Origin: CAZOIA01 sp964579675
Lineage (GTDB): Bacteria > Planctomycetota > Phycisphaerae > UBA1845 > PWPN01
Direction of reading: 5' to 3'
Assembly: GCA_964579675.1 (NCBI GenBank)
Contig: CAZOIA010000033.1
Span: 1 to 37,288, forward strand
Length of the DNA: 37,288 bases
The position numbers and the translations under genes were made by a program. The notes under the pieces are model-generated. The model ran no database searches. It saw only the letters and a program-made list of their open reading frames with translations, and was not told where the DNA came from. Every line of letters starts with the position of its first letter. Position 1 is the first letter of the stretch. Shown here piece by piece: positions 8,193 through 16,923 of this stretch.

Positions 8193-9887
8193 ATGAAATC
8201 CGACCTGCACATTGCCCAGGAGGCGAAGCTTCTCGAGATCCGGGAGATCACGGGTCGGCTCGGCCTGCTGGAGAGTGAGGTTGAACCCTATGGCCGCTAT
8301 AAGGCCAAGGTCCGCCTGGAGTCAATTGCCCGGCTCGGTGACGATCACCTGGGCAAGTACGTCGTGGTCACGGGCATCACGCCCACGCCGATGGGCGAGG
8401 GCAAGACGGTAACGACGATCGGGCTGGCCCAGGCGCTGACTCACCTCGGCAAGCGGGCTGCCTGCTGCATCCGTCAGCCGTCCATGGGGCCGGTGTTCGG
8501 CATCAAGGGCGGGGCGGCCGGCGGCGGCTATGCCCAGGTCCTGCCGATGGAGGACTTCAACCTCCACCTGACCGGCGACATGCACGCCGTCTCCAGTGCT
8601 CACGCCCTGCTCAGCGCGATGATCGACACCACGATGGTCAAGGGCAACCCGGGCCGGCTCGATCCCATGAAAGTCCTCTGGCGGCGATGTGTGGACATGA
8701 ACGACGCCGCCCTGCGCGACATCGTGGTCGGGCTCGGCGGCCACGGGTTCCCACGCGAGACCGGTTTCGACCTCTCGGCGGCGAGCGAGGTCATGGCGGT
8801 GCTCGCCCTGGCCGAATCGCTCGCGGACCTTCGCCAGCGGCTGGGCCGGATCGTCATCGGTTACACCCACCAGGACATTCCCGTCTTCGCCGAAGCGATC
8901 AAGGCCGCCGGGGCCATGACCGTCCTGCTCAAGGACGCCGTCATGCCCAACGTGCTGCAGACCATCGAGCAGGTGCCGGCCTTCGTGCACGCCGGCCCGT
9001 TCGCCAACATCGCCCACGGGAACAGTTCCATCCTCGCCGACGAGATCGCGCTGCGGTGCATGGATTATGTGGTGACCGAGGCGGGGTTCGGGGCAGACAT
9101 GGGTTTCGAGAAGTTCTGCCACATCAAGTGCCGCACCTCGGGACGCAGGCCGGACGTGGCGGTGCTCGTCGTGACGGTCCGGGCGGTGAAGGCCCACAGC
9201 GGTCGGTTCCGGGTGATTCCCGGCCGGCCGATCGACCCGGCCATCGTCGAGCCCGACGTCGGCGCGGTCCGGGCCGGTCTGTGCAACATGGTCAAGCATC
9301 TGGAGAACATTGCCCTGGCCAGACTGCCCTGCGTGGTTGCGATCAATCGGTTTCCCAGTGATGGCGAAGAGGAGATCGCAGTGATCGGGGATGCGGCCCG
9401 GGCGGCCGGAGCGTTCGCGGTGGCGGTGAGCGAGGCGCACACGAAGGGCGGAGCGGGTGCCCAGCCCCTGGCGGACGCTGTTATCCGTGCCGCCGAGGCG
9501 GGGACGAAATCATCGTTCCGGTTCCTCTACGAAAACGACTGGCCCATCAAGAAAAAGATCGAGACGATTGCGACCAAGGTCTACGGGGCCGACGGTGTGG
9601 ATTATGAGCGACCCGCCGAGGCCGCCATCGAGTTGCTGACCCGGCTCGGATTCGACGAGCTGCCCATCTGCGTGGCCAAGACCCAGTACTCCCTCTCGCA
9701 CGAGGCGTGGCGCAAGGGCCGCCCGACGGGCTTCCGGCTGCCGGTGGGGAACGTCCGCCTGGCCGGCGGGGCTGGATTCCTCACTCCCTTGGTGGGGACG
9801 ATCCAGACCATGCCTGCATTTGGCCGCCATCCCGCCGCCATGGACATCGACATCGACGCCGACGGGAGGATTACCGGGCTGTTCTGA
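8193..9887 (+). CDS. fhs: Formate--tetrahydrofolate ligase
   Basis: A 564-residue enzyme that makes 10-formyl-tetrahydrofolate from formate, ATP and THF, feeding purine and formyl-Met synthesis or the methyl branch of the Wood-Ljungdahl pathway. The ATP loop TPTPMGEGKTVTTIGLAQAL is at 64-83. RQPSMGPVFGIKGGAAGGGY and MEDFNLHLTGDMHA follow, as expected, and TEAGFGADMGFEKF is also strongly conserved. The length matches the family (about 555-560). GAAGG lies just upstream of the ATG at 8193; the frame continues upstream within the lipoprotein gene, but that part is not related to the enzyme. No other one-carbon gene is in the window, so acetogenic use cannot be inferred. Confidence 0.97.
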   Translation: MKSDLHIAQEAKLLEIREITGRLGLLESEVEPYGRYKAKVRLESIARLGDDHLGKYVVVTGITPTPMGEGKTVTTIGLAQALTHLGKRAACCIRQPSMGPVFGIKGGAAGGGYAQVLPMEDFNLHLTGDMHAVSSAHALLSAMIDTTMVKGNPGRLDPMKVLWRRCVDMNDAALRDIVVGLGGHGFPRETGFDLSAASEVMAVLALAESLADLRQRLGRIVIGYTHQDIPVFAEAIKAAGAMTVLLKDAVMPNVLQTIEQVPAFVHAGPFANIAHGNSSILADEIALRCMDYVVTEAGFGADMGFEKFCHIKCRTSGRRPDVAVLVVTVRAVKAHSGRFRVIPGRPIDPAIVEPDVGAVRAGLCNMVKHLENIALARLPCVVAINRFPSDGEEEIAVIGDAARAAGAFAVAVSEAHTKGGAGAQPLADAVIRAAEAGTKSSFRFLYENDWPIKKKIETIATKVYGADGVDYERPAEAAIELLTRLGFDELPICVAKTQYSLSHEAWRKGRPTGFRLPVGNVRLAGGAGFLTPLVGTIQTMPAFGRHPAAMDIDIDADGRITGLF

Positions 9888-9974
9888 CGCCCCGCCTCCG
9901 CCATCGCCAAACCAGTAGTGTACGTAAGTTGTTTGGGGGCAAGAGGTTGGGGTATTCCGGGTCCTGGCGGCCGG

Positions 9975-10004
9975 TTGATTTCGCTCGTGGTTTGCTGCTA
10001 TAGT
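9975..10004 (+). promoter_or_regulatory. Candidate sigma-70 promoter upstream of the Ca-binding repeat lipoprotein
   Basis: TTGATT at 9975-9980 and TATAGT at 9999-10004 are separated by 18 bases, in the 267-base gap after fhs. The leader to the start codon at 10155 would be about 140 bases. The assignment rests on sequence match only. Confidence 0.45.
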
Positions 10005-10154
10005 TGAGTAATCGGCGCGGCGGGTGTGGGGAGGCGGGTGAGGGACGTTGCGTGGACCATCCCGACCGGAGCGATTCCTGGGGATCGGCGTCGGGGTAGA
10101 GGTTCCCGTCTCGAACACGGCGTTTGATGTAGACCCTTCTGGGGACCGAAGTCA

Positions 10155-11756
10155 GTGAGACGTCTGAGTTGTACCATCTGCCTGTTGACCGTGGTTCTTG
10201 CCGGGTGCCCGGACGGGAACCTCAATTCGGACCAGCTTGCCGGTCTGCTCGATTCGCTTTTCGATGGCGCCGCGTCGGGTGACGGGCAGTCCAATGGAGC
10301 TGGTGGTACCGGTGGAATCAACGGGATCAACTCCAGCAAGCCGGCCGCTGCCACCGTTCCCGAGTTCGGCGAACCGGTAACCCTCCAGGTCATCAGCGAA
10401 AGCAGCGTTGATGCCGACGTCACGGTTCGGTACATCATCCTCAACGTCGAAGTCCACCACGCCGACCTGCACGTGCCGTCGTTTGAGACCGCTTATCCCA
10501 TCGGCCCGGACCTGGCCGCCATCGTTCGGGTCAACGGGACCTACGCTACCGGCCAACCCGTGCGGGCGGCGGTCATGATCCTCGGCCACGACTTCCAGGC
10601 CGGGGACATCAAGGAGTTCATCATCCCTGACCCCAGCGACGAGTGCCCCGACGATCTCGACAAGACCGAGCCGGGGATCTGCGGCTGCGGCACGCCGGAC
10701 ACCGACAGCGACGGCGATGGGACGCCCGACTGCATCGACCTGTGCCCCGATGATCCTGCCAAGATCGATCCCGGTGTGTGCGGGTGCAACGTCCCGGAGG
10801 ATCCGACCGACACCGACCTCGACGGGGCGCTGGACTGCATCGACGGCTGCCCGCAGGATCCGAACAAGATCGACCCCGGCGTGTGCGGCTGTGGGGTGTC
10901 GGACAGTGTCGATCCGTCGAGCGACCGCGACGGCGACGGGACCACGGACTGCTTTGACGATTGTCCGGATGATCCGGAGAAGGTCGAACCGGGCCTGTGT
11001 GGCTGCGGCGTGCCGGACGAGGACACCGACGGCGACGGCGTGCTGAACTGCCTGGAGGGCTGCCCGGACGATCCGAACAAGATCGAGCCGGGCCTGTGTG
11101 GTTGCGGCGTGCCGGACGAGGACACCGACGGCGACGGCGTGGTGGATTGCCTGGACGGCTGCCCGCGCGACCCGGACAAGACTGCTCCGGGTGCCTGCGG
11201 CTGCGGGGTGCCCGACGAGGATCTCAACGGCAACGGGATACCTGACTGCAACGAGTCGTCTTCGCCGCCGAGCCCGCCGCCGCCGGCGGACAGCGACAAC
11301 GACGGCGTCCCCGATGCCGGGGACAACTGCCCGAATGAGCCCAACGCCGATCAGGCCGACCTCGACGGCGACGGCGTCGGCGACGTTTGCGACAACTGCC
11401 TCGAGGTTCCCAACCCGCTGCAGGAGGACAGGGACGGCGACGGGATCGGCGACGCCTGCGACGAGCCCTCCGGGGTAGTGCCCGCCGATTTCGACGGCGA
11501 CGGCGACGTGGACGTCTTTGTCGCTGAGGGCCGGAGCGACTACGACATCTTCGAGACCTGCTCAACCGGCCCCGCTGGCTCTTACAATCCCAACCTGCCT
11601 GCGGGCTGCAGCCTCACACGCGATGGGCAGGGCTTTATCGCGGCCGACCTGGACTGGGACGGCGATGTCGATCAAGGCGACTTCGGCCTGTTCCAGCGGT
11701 GCATCAGTGGCGAGAACGTGCCCGCTGATCCCGGCTGTATGGGTCTGGGCTATTGA
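10155..11756 (+). CDS. Lipoprotein with Cys-rich Ca-binding repeats, TSP3-like repeats and dockerin-like C-terminus
   Basis: A 533-residue surface protein starting at GTG. Residues 1-18 are a lipoprotein signal (LTVVLAGC, lipid Cys18). Residues 45-160 look like a beta-rich domain. From about 162 to 370 come six units of about 33 residues built as C-P-x-D-P-x-K-x-x-P-G-x-C-G-C-G-V-P-D, followed by Asp/Gly calcium loops such as DTDGDGVLNC. After a Pro/Ser linker (SSPPSPPPPA) there are thrombospondin type 3-like loops (DSDNDGVPDAGDNC, DLDGDGVGDVCDNC, DRDGDGIGDACD). The end has two EF-hand-like units, FDGDGDVDVF and LDWDGDVDQGDFGLFQRC, the tail style of planctomycete dockerin-type proteins. The Cys spacing suggests one or more disulfides per unit. 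A role in binding calcium or partners at the cell surface is inferred. Confidence 0.85.
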   Translation: MRRLSCTICLLTVVLAGCPDGNLNSDQLAGLLDSLFDGAASGDGQSNGAGGTGGINGINSSKPAAATVPEFGEPVTLQVISESSVDADVTVRYIILNVEVHHADLHVPSFETAYPIGPDLAAIVRVNGTYATGQPVRAAVMILGHDFQAGDIKEFIIPDPSDECPDDLDKTEPGICGCGTPDTDSDGDGTPDCIDLCPDDPAKIDPGVCGCNVPEDPTDTDLDGALDCIDGCPQDPNKIDPGVCGCGVSDSVDPSSDRDGDGTTDCFDDCPDDPEKVEPGLCGCGVPDEDTDGDGVLNCLEGCPDDPNKIEPGLCGCGVPDEDTDGDGVVDCLDGCPRDPDKTAPGACGCGVPDEDLNGNGIPDCNESSSPPSPPPPADSDNDGVPDAGDNCPNEPNADQADLDGDGVGDVCDNCLEVPNPLQEDRDGDGIGDACDEPSGVVPADFDGDGDVDVFVAEGRSDYDIFETCSTGPAGSYNPNLPAGCSLTRDGQGFIAADLDWDGDVDQGDFGLFQRCISGENVPADPGCMGLGY

Positions 11757-11761
11757 CCTGC

Positions 11762-11791
11762 TTGACAGCGATCGTTCAACCTTCCTACAAT
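11762..11791 (+). promoter_or_regulatory. Strong candidate sigma-70 promoter
   Basis: TTGACA at 11762-11767 and TACAAT at 11786-11791, spaced 18 bases, are near-consensus. Transcription would begin around 11798, only a few bases before the ATG at 11802 and about 28 before the ATG at 11826. It may drive the small lipoprotein, ilvD and the transporter as one unit. Confidence 0.6.
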
Positions 11792-11801
11792 CCGCGTTGC
11801 C

Positions 11802-12365
11802 ATGGTCACCCTGAATTCGGCATGGATGCGTCTTCTCTGTTCCTTCGTCCTCGTCTGCGCAGCGGGCCTGGGGTGTCGCTCGAGCGGTCCGTCTTATATC
11901 CCGACTGAGCGTCAGCGTCGCGATATGCTCGGACTCATGCTCCCGCACACTATTAAGATCCAGCCCTTCACCAAGATCGCCAGCTTCGACGACGACGACG
12001 TCCCCGACGGTATCCTGGTCGTGCTCGGCCCGCTGGATCGGTTCGGTGATCCGGCCAAGGCGGTCGGGCTGTTCTACTTCGAGCTGTGGAGCTACCAGAA
12101 GGCCTCCGGGGAGCGCAGGGGTGAGCCGCTGGCCTTCTGGGCTCTGACCATTGACAGCGCCGAACAGGTGCGTCTCCACTGGACCCGGACCCAGATGTAC
12201 GAGTTTCAACTGGCCTGGACCCAGGGGAGCGAGGCGATCCGGCCAGGCCGGAAGTATGTGCTGGCCGCCACCTATCACACCCCCTGGGAAGAGAGGATCC
12301 GGGACGAGTACGTGCTGGAGTTCAGCCTGCCGGCTGAGCGGGTCGACACGGAAGCGACGAAGTAG
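11802..12365 (+). CDS. Hypothetical small lipoprotein
   Basis: Up to 187 residues, with a lipoprotein signal (MRLLCSFVLVCAAGLGC) whose last Cys would be lipidated. The mature domain has beta-strand-like patches (GILVVLGPLDRFGD, GLFYFELWSYQKASG, YVLAATYHTPWEE) and may be a compact beta-sandwich; I recognise no family. The ATG at 11802 is given. The ATG at 11826 is equally likely, because it begins the signal peptide exactly and leaves room for a leader after the promoter at 11762-11791. Neither has a clear ribosome-binding site. ilvD starts 49 bases downstream. Confidence 0.7.
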   Translation: MVTLNSAWMRLLCSFVLVCAAGLGCRSSGPSYIPTERQRRDMLGLMLPHTIKIQPFTKIASFDDDDVPDGILVVLGPLDRFGDPAKAVGLFYFELWSYQKASGERRGEPLAFWALTIDSAEQVRLHWTRTQMYEFQLAWTQGSEAIRPGRKYVLAATYHTPWEERIRDEYVLEFSLPAERVDTEATK

Positions 12366-12414
12366 ACCACGGGCCGGCCACCCGACTCCCAGTCCGGGAA
12401 AAAGAGGATGACCC

Positions 12415-14241
12415 ATGAGAAGTGATCTGATCAAGAAAGGTGTCGAGCGGACGCCGCATCGCAGCCTGCTCAAGGGAACGGGCAACTTCACGGACGCGGA
12501 TCTCGACAAGCCGTTCATCGCGGTCTGCAACTCATTCGTGGAGATCGTTCCGGGGCACACGCACCTGGATAAGGTGGGTTACTTCATCAAGGACGTGGTT
12601 CGCCAGGCGGGCGGGGTGCCGTTCATCTTCAACACGATCGGCATCGACGACGGGATCGCGATGGGCCATGCGGGCATGAAGTTCTCGCTGCCGAGCCGGG
12701 AGCTGATCGCCGACTGCGTCGAGTCCATGATCCAGGCCCACCGGTTCGACGCGATGATTTGCATCCCCAACTGCGACAAGATCATCCCGGGGATGCTGAT
12801 GGCGGCGGGTCGATGCAACATCCCGGCGATCTTCGTCAGTGGCGGTCCGATGGAGGCGGGCAGGACCTCCGACGGCGAGAAGGTGGATGTGATCAGCGCG
12901 TTTTACGCGGTGAGCCGTCACGCCGCCGGTCGGATCGATGATGCCACGCTCGCCGACATTGAGAACCATGCCTGCCCGACGTGCGGGAGTTGCTCCGGCA
13001 TGTTCACCGCCAACAGCATGAATTGCCTGACCGAGGCGCTCGGGATGGGCCTGCCGGGGAACGGCACGGTGCTGGCCACGAGCGAGGACCGCAAGAAGCT
13101 TTACGCGGCCGCCGCCCGGCGGATCGTCGAGATGGCGAAAGCCGGCGGTCCGCTCCCGCGCGAGATCATGACCCGCCAGGCGTTCGACAACGCCATGACG
13201 CTCGACATGGCGATGGGCGGCTCGACCAATACCGTGTTGCACGTTCTGGCCATCGCCCGCGAGGCCGGCGTCGAGTTCACAATGAAGGACATCGACGACC
13301 TGTCCCGCCGCACGCCCAACATCTGCAAGCTCGCCCCGTCCGCGGGCGACAACGGCAAGCTCTACCATCTGGAGGACTGCCAGGCCGCCGGCGGGATCAT
13401 GACCATCCTCGGCGAGCTGGTCCGCGGCAAGCCCGGCCTGGTGAACAGGGATTGCATCACCGTGACCGGCAAGACGATCGGGCAGAACATCGAGGAGATG
13501 GACATCCGCGTGCGGGGCGAGAAAGTGCGTACCGAGGGTCTCAGCACGGCCAGACGGAGCGACCTGAGCAAGTACACCGAGAACGCCGAGCGGGGCGGCG
13601 CCCCGATTGTCGCCCTTCTCGATGAGAAGAAGTTCGATCCGTACGACTGTATCCGGACGGTCGAGAACGCCTATTCGCACCAAGGCGGGTTGAGCATTCT
13701 TTATGGCAACGTTGCCGAGGAGGGTGGGGTGGTGAAAACCGCGGGCGTGGACAAAGAGATGATGAAGCATTCCGGGCCGGCGGTGATCTTCGAGAGCCAG
13801 GAGGAAGCATGCGAAGGCATCCTCGGGGGCAAGGTGAAACCGGGCAGCGTGGTGGTGATCCGATATGAGGGCCCCAAGGGCGGTCCCGGTATGCAGGAGA
13901 TGCTCGCCCCGACGAGCTACATCAAGGCGGATCCCGAGTTGGCCAAGACCGTCGCCCTGATTACGGATGGTCGGTTCAGCGGGGGCACCGCCGGTGCGTG
14001 CATCGGGCACGTCAGTCCGGAGGCCGCCGCTGGCGGGGCGATCGGACTGCTTGCAAGCGGCGACGTTATCGAGATCGACATCCCCGGGCGCAAGCTCAAC
14101 GTCAGGCTCTCCCAAGCAGAGCTGTCGCGGCGCCGGCAGCAATGGACGCCGCCGCCGCCGCGGTACAAGACCGGTTATCTCGCCAAGTACACGGCCCTGG
14201 CGACCAGTGCCAACACCGGGGCGGTGCTGGAGTGGGATTAG
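12415..14241 (+). CDS. ilvD: Dihydroxy-acid dehydratase
   Basis: A 608-residue enzyme of valine/isoleucine synthesis that dehydrates dihydroxy acids to 2-keto acids. The three Fe-S ligands are visible: Cys38 in FIAVCNSF, Cys120 in IPNCDKIIPGM and Cys193 in CGSCSGMFTANSMNC. The Asp121-Lys122 pair is the metal site with the carbamylated Lys region. The middle has MGGSTNTVLHVLAIAREAG and the C-terminus has SGGTAGACIGHVSPEAAAGG and GYLAKYTALATSANTGAVL, all typical. AGAGGATG precedes the ATG. It lies between a small lipoprotein and a nucleoside transporter, with gaps of about 49 bases on each side. No other branched-chain amino acid gene is present. Confidence 0.97.
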   Translation: MRSDLIKKGVERTPHRSLLKGTGNFTDADLDKPFIAVCNSFVEIVPGHTHLDKVGYFIKDVVRQAGGVPFIFNTIGIDDGIAMGHAGMKFSLPSRELIADCVESMIQAHRFDAMICIPNCDKIIPGMLMAAGRCNIPAIFVSGGPMEAGRTSDGEKVDVISAFYAVSRHAAGRIDDATLADIENHACPTCGSCSGMFTANSMNCLTEALGMGLPGNGTVLATSEDRKKLYAAAARRIVEMAKAGGPLPREIMTRQAFDNAMTLDMAMGGSTNTVLHVLAIAREAGVEFTMKDIDDLSRRTPNICKLAPSAGDNGKLYHLEDCQAAGGIMTILGELVRGKPGLVNRDCITVTGKTIGQNIEEMDIRVRGEKVRTEGLSTARRSDLSKYTENAERGGAPIVALLDEKKFDPYDCIRTVENAYSHQGGLSILYGNVAEEGGVVKTAGVDKEMMKHSGPAVIFESQEEACEGILGGKVKPGSVVVIRYEGPKGGPGMQEMLAPTSYIKADPELAKTVALITDGRFSGGTAGACIGHVSPEAAAGGAIGLLASGDVIEIDIPGRKLNVRLSQAELSRRRQQWTPPPPRYKTGYLAKYTALATSANTGAVLEWD

Positions 14242-14289
14242 ACCGCTCGGCCTTGCCGGATGTCCGTGTTGCCCCCATGATGTCCGTCG

Positions 14290-15603
14290 ATGGAGCGTAT
14301 TCAACCCATCATCGGGCTGGTCGTCATGATCGGTCTGTTGATCCTGTTCAGCAGCCATCGCAAGGCGATCAAATGGCGCGTGCTCGTCTGGGGGGTGGCG
14401 CTGCAAATCCTGTTCGCCCTGTTCGTGCTGAAGGTCCCGCTCGGGTACTCGATCTTTCAGGGCATCAACGCGGGTTTCCTGAAGATCATCGCCGCGACCG
14501 AGGCTGGAACAGGGTTCCTCTTTGGGCCGATGGGCGCCGGTGACTTCGTTCCGGTCGGGGTGACCGACGAAAGCGGCCAGTTCCAGCAGGTCGGCGGGAG
14601 GCTTGCCCGGACCGGTTGCATCTTCGCGTTTCGCATTCTGCCGACGATCATTTTCTTCTCGTCACTGATGGCGATCGGGTACTACCTTGGCCTCATGCAG
14701 TGGATCGTGCGCGGGGTGGCGAAGGTCATGTCGGTCTCGATGAAGACGAGCGGGGCGGAGACATTGTCGGCGGCGGCGAATATTTTCGTGGGCCAGACCG
14801 AAGCGCCGCTGATGGTGCGGCCCTACGTCAACAAGATGACCAAATCCGAGTTGATGGCGGTCATGTCGGGCGGGTTCGCGACAGCGGCCGGCGGGGTGCT
14901 CCTGGCCTACATCATCCTTTTGAAGGACATGATTCCCGACATCGGTGCCCACCTGCTGACCGCCAGCGTCATGTCGGGGCCGGCGTCGCTCATGATGGCC
15001 AAGCTGCTCCTGCCGGAAACGGAGGAGTCGCAGACGCTGGGCGAGGTCAAGATCGAGCTGCCCAGGACGGACGCGAACGTTCTGGACGCGGCGGCCCGAG
15101 GCGCGACGGAAGGGCTCACTTTGGCGTTGAACGTCGGGGCGATGCTGCTGGTGTTCATATCGCTGGTGGCACTGGCCGACCTGGGCCTGGCGGCGCTGAG
15201 CAAGCACGTATTCCACTTGGATACGTCATGGAGCCTGGCGTTGATCTTCGGATGGTTGTTCCGGCCGGTGGCGTGGCTGCTCGGGGTGCCGTGGCCCGAT
15301 TGTGCGGCAGTTGGGCAGCTGCTCGGCACCAAGACGTTCCTCAACGAGTTCGTCGCCTACGTCGACTTGGCAAGGATGGGGGAGCTGTCGGCGGAGAAGG
15401 CCCTCTCACCGCGGGCCAGTCTTATCGCTTCGTATGCGTTGTGCGGGTTTGCGAACATCGGGTCCATCGGCATCCAGATCGGTGGGATCGGGGCGATGGC
15501 CCCGGAGCGCCGGCATGATCTGGCGAGGCTGGGGCTCAAGGCGATGATCGTGGGGTCGCTGGCCGCATTCTCGACCGCCTGCGTGGTGGCGATCCTGACG
15601 TGA
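14290..15603 (+). CDS. Concentrative nucleoside transporter (NupC/CNT family)
   Basis: A 437-residue inner-membrane protein. The N-terminus has two membrane segments (IIGLVVMIGLLILF and VLVWGVALQILFALFVL). The CNT core follows, with IFAFRILPTIIFFSSLMAIG, then AETLSAAANIFVGQTEAPLM with the substrate-site Gln/Glu, then SGGFATAAGGVLLAYIILL. Near the C-terminus FLNEFVAYVDLARMG and ALCGFANIGSIGIQIGGIG carry the second hairpin and substrate-binding motifs. It should import nucleosides with sodium or protons. It follows ilvD by 48 bases. A hairpin-rich tract begins just after its stop. Confidence 0.95.
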   Translation: MERIQPIIGLVVMIGLLILFSSHRKAIKWRVLVWGVALQILFALFVLKVPLGYSIFQGINAGFLKIIAATEAGTGFLFGPMGAGDFVPVGVTDESGQFQQVGGRLARTGCIFAFRILPTIIFFSSLMAIGYYLGLMQWIVRGVAKVMSVSMKTSGAETLSAAANIFVGQTEAPLMVRPYVNKMTKSELMAVMSGGFATAAGGVLLAYIILLKDMIPDIGAHLLTASVMSGPASLMMAKLLLPETEESQTLGEVKIELPRTDANVLDAAARGATEGLTLALNVGAMLLVFISLVALADLGLAALSKHVFHLDTSWSLALIFGWLFRPVAWLLGVPWPDCAAVGQLLGTKTFLNEFVAYVDLARMGELSAEKALSPRASLIASYALCGFANIGSIGIQIGGIGAMAPERRHDLARLGLKAMIVGSLAAFSTACVVAILT

Positions 15604-15662
15604 AGGGTACCCGACTGATGACGCGAACGGACCGACTGACGGTGCGTCCTCGAACGGTGTCG

Positions 15663-15834
15663 GACGGGCTTCCAGCCCGTCAGTTTGACCGGCAGGATGC
15701 CGGTCCTACGGTCGGTTCTAGTGCTCTGCCAACGTTGGGTCTGCGAGTGTCGTTCCCGGGTCCGAGCCGGGCTCTGGAGCCGGGCTCTGTGAGCCCGGTG
15801 TGCTCTGTCATATCCCCGGCGTCACAGACGCCGG
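15663..15834. repeat. Cluster of four 19-base hairpins with 8-3-8 geometry
   Basis: Four perfect inverted repeats lie between the transporter and the kinase: GACGGGCT-TCC-AGCCCGTC at 15663-15681, GACCGGCA-GGA-TGCCGGTC at 15687-15705, CCGGGCTC-TGT-GAGCCCGG at 15780-15798 and CCGGCGTC-ACA-GACGCCGG at 15816-15834. Each has an 8-base stem and a 3-base loop, yet the sequences differ. They resemble REP-type intergenic elements. With the larger hairpin at 15921-15975 they account for most of the 417-base gap; an open frame across it (15600-16019) reads through these structures and is not a credible gene. Confidence 0.8.
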
Positions 15835-15920
15835 CTCGGAAAACCTGTAGTCTCGGCAGTGGCGAGCCACCAGGACGCACTCTAAGGCGGACCGCCTTCT
15901 CCTGGTCCGCAACCAAAGAG

Positions 15921-15975
15921 GAACCTTATGGAAGGACATGCGCGCAAAGCGCGCTCATGTCTCGCCGTAAGGTTC
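15921..15975. repeat. Long compound stem-loop upstream of the kinase gene
   Basis: A 55-base structure: an outer 8-base stem (GAACCTTA at 15921-15928 with TAAGGTTC at 15968-15975), a 6/6 internal loop, a 6-base stem (GACATG at 15935 with CATGTC at 15956), and a GC-rich tip CGCGC-AAA-GCGCG with a 2-base bulge. It ends 45 bases before the kinase ATG. It could be a small mobile repeat or a transcribed RNA structure. Confidence 0.7.
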
Positions 15976-16020
15976 TGACCCTCGGAAGGAACATGAGCTC
16001 GGGGACGGCGGCAACTTGAT

Positions 16021-16923
16021 ATGACCACCGGGATGCACATCGAGGAACGCTACGTAGCGGCATTGTCGGCAGCGGGCCTGAAGGATTTCCAAAGTGTGAT
16101 GGAGACGCGGGCCGGGACGCCGGTCAGCGTACACGGGGACCGCAGCACAATCCGGCTGCGGGTGGTGGTGGACGGTGACCCGCGCGAGCTGTACCTCAAA
16201 CGGACCCTGCGCCACGCGATCACTGGTCTCGTTCGCGATCTGCTTTTCGGCCGACGGCCCCAAGCGCGACCCGTGCGTGAATACGCCATCTGCAAGCGAC
16301 TCAGCAGCCTGGGCGTCCCGGCGATGAAGGCGATTGCTTGGGGCCAAAGAAAGCGGTGGCTACTGCCTCGTCAGGCGTTTGTTGTGGTGGAGGCGGTGCC
16401 GGCCCGGACGAGCTTGGAGAAGGCCTGGCGGGAGCGGGCGGACGGCACGCCCCGGCTGGCCCTGCTCGAAAAGCGACAGGTGATCCGGACCGTGGCGGGG
16501 ATCGTCGCTCGACTCCATGGGGCAGACCTTCGCTGGCCCGACCTGGTGAGTAAACACATCCTGCTCAACGTCCCGGACCGGTCCGGTTCCCCGAAACCCG
16601 AATGGGACCTTCACCTGATCGATCTGGAACGTATGGAAACCAGCCGATCGGAGAAGTCGCGGCAACGGGATCTCGTGAAGCTGCTCACGTCCATGCCCGC
16701 GGGCAGCGTCTCCCGCACCGACCGGCTGCGTTTCGCGGTAGCGTACTGCGGATGCGAAGACGCGTCGTGGCCCGACCGGCGGGCGGCCATCTCGCGGCAG
16801 TTCGGCCAGATGGCCGTGCCCAACCACGCGACGGCAGCGAGCGGCGGGCTTCAGTACGTGTTTAGCGTGGGCAACGGCTCTGACCTTGTCGGAACCGGCC
16901 CTGATCGCGTCGGAGGTCGCTAA
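16021..16923 (+). CDS. WaaP/InaA-like lipopolysaccharide-type kinase
   Basis: A 300-residue protein kinase-like fold of the LPS (Kdo/WaaP)/InaA group. The ATP-site Lys is probably Lys60 in ELYLKRTLRH, and the helix-C Glu is probably Glu88 in PVREYAICKRL. The catalytic loop reads RWPDLVSKHILLN, with Asp174 in place but the usual His-Arg before it replaced by Trp-Pro. The metal Asp is Asp201 in LHLIDLERM. The expected role is phosphorylation of an envelope sugar, acting at the cytoplasmic face. The last 25 codons fall in an inverted-repeat tract (16854-16931), so the C-terminus looks recently altered. No sugar-transferase genes adjoin it. Confidence 0.8.
   Translation: MTTGMHIEERYVAALSAAGLKDFQSVMETRAGTPVSVHGDRSTIRLRVVVDGDPRELYLKRTLRHAITGLVRDLLFGRRPQARPVREYAICKRLSSLGVPAMKAIAWGQRKRWLLPRQAFVVVEAVPARTSLEKAWRERADGTPRLALLEKRQVIRTVAGIVARLHGADLRWPDLVSKHILLNVPDRSGSPKPEWDLHLIDLERMETSRSEKSRQRDLVKLLTSMPAGSVSRTDRLRFAVAYCGCEDASWPDRRAAISRQFGQMAVPNHATAASGGLQYVFSVGNGSDLVGTGPDRVGGR

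Noticed and set aside
9901..9940. Terminator after fhs
   Set aside because: CCAAAC and GTTTGG can pair, but the loop is 18 bases and there is no T-tail.
15600..16019. Open frame of 139 codons between transporter and kinase
   Set aside because: It reads through four hairpins and a compound stem-loop and has no protein-like features.
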